A stretch of 5,912 nt of DNA from an uncultured Campylobacter sp. GTDB taxonomy: Bacteria; Campylobacterota; Campylobacteria; Campylobacterales; Campylobacteraceae. Numbering within the stretch: position 1 is the first letter of the stretch; the number at the start of each line of letters is the position of its first letter. Shown here one piece after another: positions 4,881 to 5,912 of the stretch. The translations under genes were made by a program, and so were the position numbers. Location of the stretch: NCBI RefSeq assembly GCF_938045405.1, contig NZ_CALIMW010000039.1:1-5912 (forward strand), written 5' to 3'. The notes below the pieces were generated by a model. That model saw only the letters and a program-made list of their open reading frames with translations, was not told the origin of the DNA and ran no database searches.

Positions 4881-5912
4881 ATGTCGAATATTGAAGAAAA
4901 ATATATAAAGGATATTGACATATCAAATCCTTTTTTTGATTCATTAAGGAGCGATTACGATGGATTTGACGCATGGATTGAGAGAAAGGCTTTATCTGGT
5001 GAAAAGGCTTATGTTCTATTTGACGATAATCGGATAGTGGCTTTTTTATACTTAAAGGTAGAAAATCCAGTAGATAACACAAATATAGATCCTAAGCTTG
5101 ATACTGGCCATCCATGGCTAAAAATAGGAACTATGAAGATAGAAGCTCATGGAACTAAACTGGGCGAACGTCTCATAAAGAGAGTCTTCGATTTTGCGGT
5201 ATCAAAAAATATTTACGATGTTTATGTTACCTCTTTTGCAAAACAAACCCCGTTAATAGCCTTATTAAAAAGGTACGGTTTTGTTGAATATGGCAAAAAA
5301 AATGAAGAAATTGTTCTGATTAAAAATATACCGACACGCAGGCAAGATATAAGAGGCGATATATTGCTAGACTATCCAGCAGTCATAACAACAAATGCAA
5401 ATAAATATATTTTAGGTATTTGGCCAGAATATCATACTCGTATGTTTTCTGACTCTATACTTAAAACAGAAAATTATGATATATTAAGAGATATGTCCGA
5501 GTCAAATAGTATACACAAGGTATATATTACGAAAATCTATGGTGCTGAACAATTAAGAAGGGGCGATTGCCTCATCATATATAGAACCAAGGATGATAGT
5601 GCGTCAAACGCAAATTATTCGTCGGTGGCAACCTCATTATGCGTTGTAGAGGAATATCGTGATTTATCTAGTTTCGGCAATGTAAACGAATTTGTAGAGT
5701 ATTGTAAACCGCATAATATATTTACAAATTCGGAGCTAGAACGGTTCTTTGAAAAAAAGACTTATCCAAAAGTAATAAAAATGACCTATAATGTCTCCTT
5801 TAAAAAACGCGTTATTTTAGGTGTTATTAGGGAGATTTTGGGGGGAGAACCATCATATTGGGGCTTTGTTCGATTGACGGATAGTGGTTTTTTAAATATA
5901 TTAAGAGAGGGG
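4881..5912 (+). CDS. GNAT N-acetyltransferase fused to ASCH/EVE-like domain (partial, runs off the window)
   Basis: This frame is open for 344 codons to the last base. Residues 41-60 (EKAYVLFDDNRIVAFLYLKV) match the early GNAT strands. Residues 80-100 (LKIGTMKIEAHGTKLGERLI) are GNAT motif A with a degenerate acetyl-CoA pyrophosphate loop (H-G-T-K-L-G for R/Q-x-x-G-x-G/A). 'VYVTSFAKQTPLIALLKRYGFVEYG' (114-138) is motif B with the conserved G-F. After a linker of about 60 residues comes 'LRRGDCLIIYRTK' (225-237), 'SSVATSLCVVEEYRDL' (247-262) and an 'ELERFFEKK' helix, the pattern of PUA-like ASCH/EVE domains that bind modified bases or RNA. The substrate is unknown. The gene has its own promoter, low GC and ATA/AGA/TTA-rich codons unlike the tail genes, suggesting recent acquisition as prophage cargo. 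A tRNA- or translation-directed acetyltransferase, toxin or defence role is inference. The GNAT call is firm; the second domain is moderately supported. Confidence 0.72.
   Translation, partial: MSNIEEKYIKDIDISNPFFDSLRSDYDGFDAWIERKALSGEKAYVLFDDNRIVAFLYLKVENPVDNTNIDPKLDTGHPWLKIGTMKIEAHGTKLGERLIKRVFDFAVSKNIYDVYVTSFAKQTPLIALLKRYGFVEYGKKNEEIVLIKNIPTRRQDIRGDILLDYPAVITTNANKYILGIWPEYHTRMFSDSILKTENYDILRDMSESNSIHKVYITKIYGAEQLRRGDCLIIYRTKDDSASNANYSSVATSLCVVEEYRDLSSFGNVNEFVEYCKPHNIFTNSELERFFEKKTYPKVIKMTYNVSFKKRVILGVIREILGGEPSYWGFVRLTDSGFLNILREG

Noticed and set aside
1..5912. tRNA genes, CRISPR arrays, insertion sequences or attachment sites.
   Set aside because: I saw no cloverleaf, no regularly spaced repeats, no transposase or integrase frame and no long direct repeats in the window.

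Overview
This window is the distal tail-gene block of a contractile-tail (P2/Mu-type) prophage, ending in an AT-rich cargo gene that runs off the right edge. The host is most likely an epsilonproteobacterium, probably a Campylobacter of the higher-GC oral group. The reasons are the frequent AAATTT/AAAATTT words in coding DNA, a Campylobacter-style promoter (T-rich tract, extended TGnTATAAT, no visible -35 box) and the P2-like tail order known from Campylobacter Mu-like prophages. The species call is inference.

Layout, left to right. Bases 2-49 are the last codons of an upstream gene, probably the tail tube protein FII. Bases 53-277 encode a short tail assembly chaperone (gpE). A slippery T TTT TTG followed by a perfect 9-bp stem lets it be extended in the -1 frame to base 432, a gpE/gpE+E' arrangement as in phage P2. 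Bases 433-652 hold no plus-strand gene; a minus-strand ORF for a small two-helix membrane protein fills this gap (388-618). The tape measure protein (653-2779), gpU (2782-3183), gpX with a LysM-like fold (3180-3371) and gpD (3365-4350) then follow with 2-nt gaps or overlaps. gpD is split by a -1 frame change between 3922 and 3967. A DUF5675 protein (4361-4825) closes the tail-coloured, moderate-GC part.

From about 4785 the DNA becomes visibly richer in A+T. A good extended -10 promoter sits inside a 9-bp inverted repeat (4838-4869) and precedes a long ORF from 4881 that is still open at the window end. It encodes an N-terminal GNAT acetyltransferase and a C-terminal region resembling ASCH/EVE (PUA-like) domains. 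It looks like an independently expressed prophage cargo (moron) gene.

How the parts work together: the chaperones E and E+E' would load the tape measure protein while the tube grows, gpU would cap the tube, and gpX and gpD belong to the baseplate/hub. DUF5675 may act on the cell wall. The minus-strand membrane protein and the GNAT gene lie outside this morphogenesis programme and are candidates for host-modifying or exclusion/defence functions. The broken gpD would make the prophage tail-defective unless the frame change is a sequencing error.
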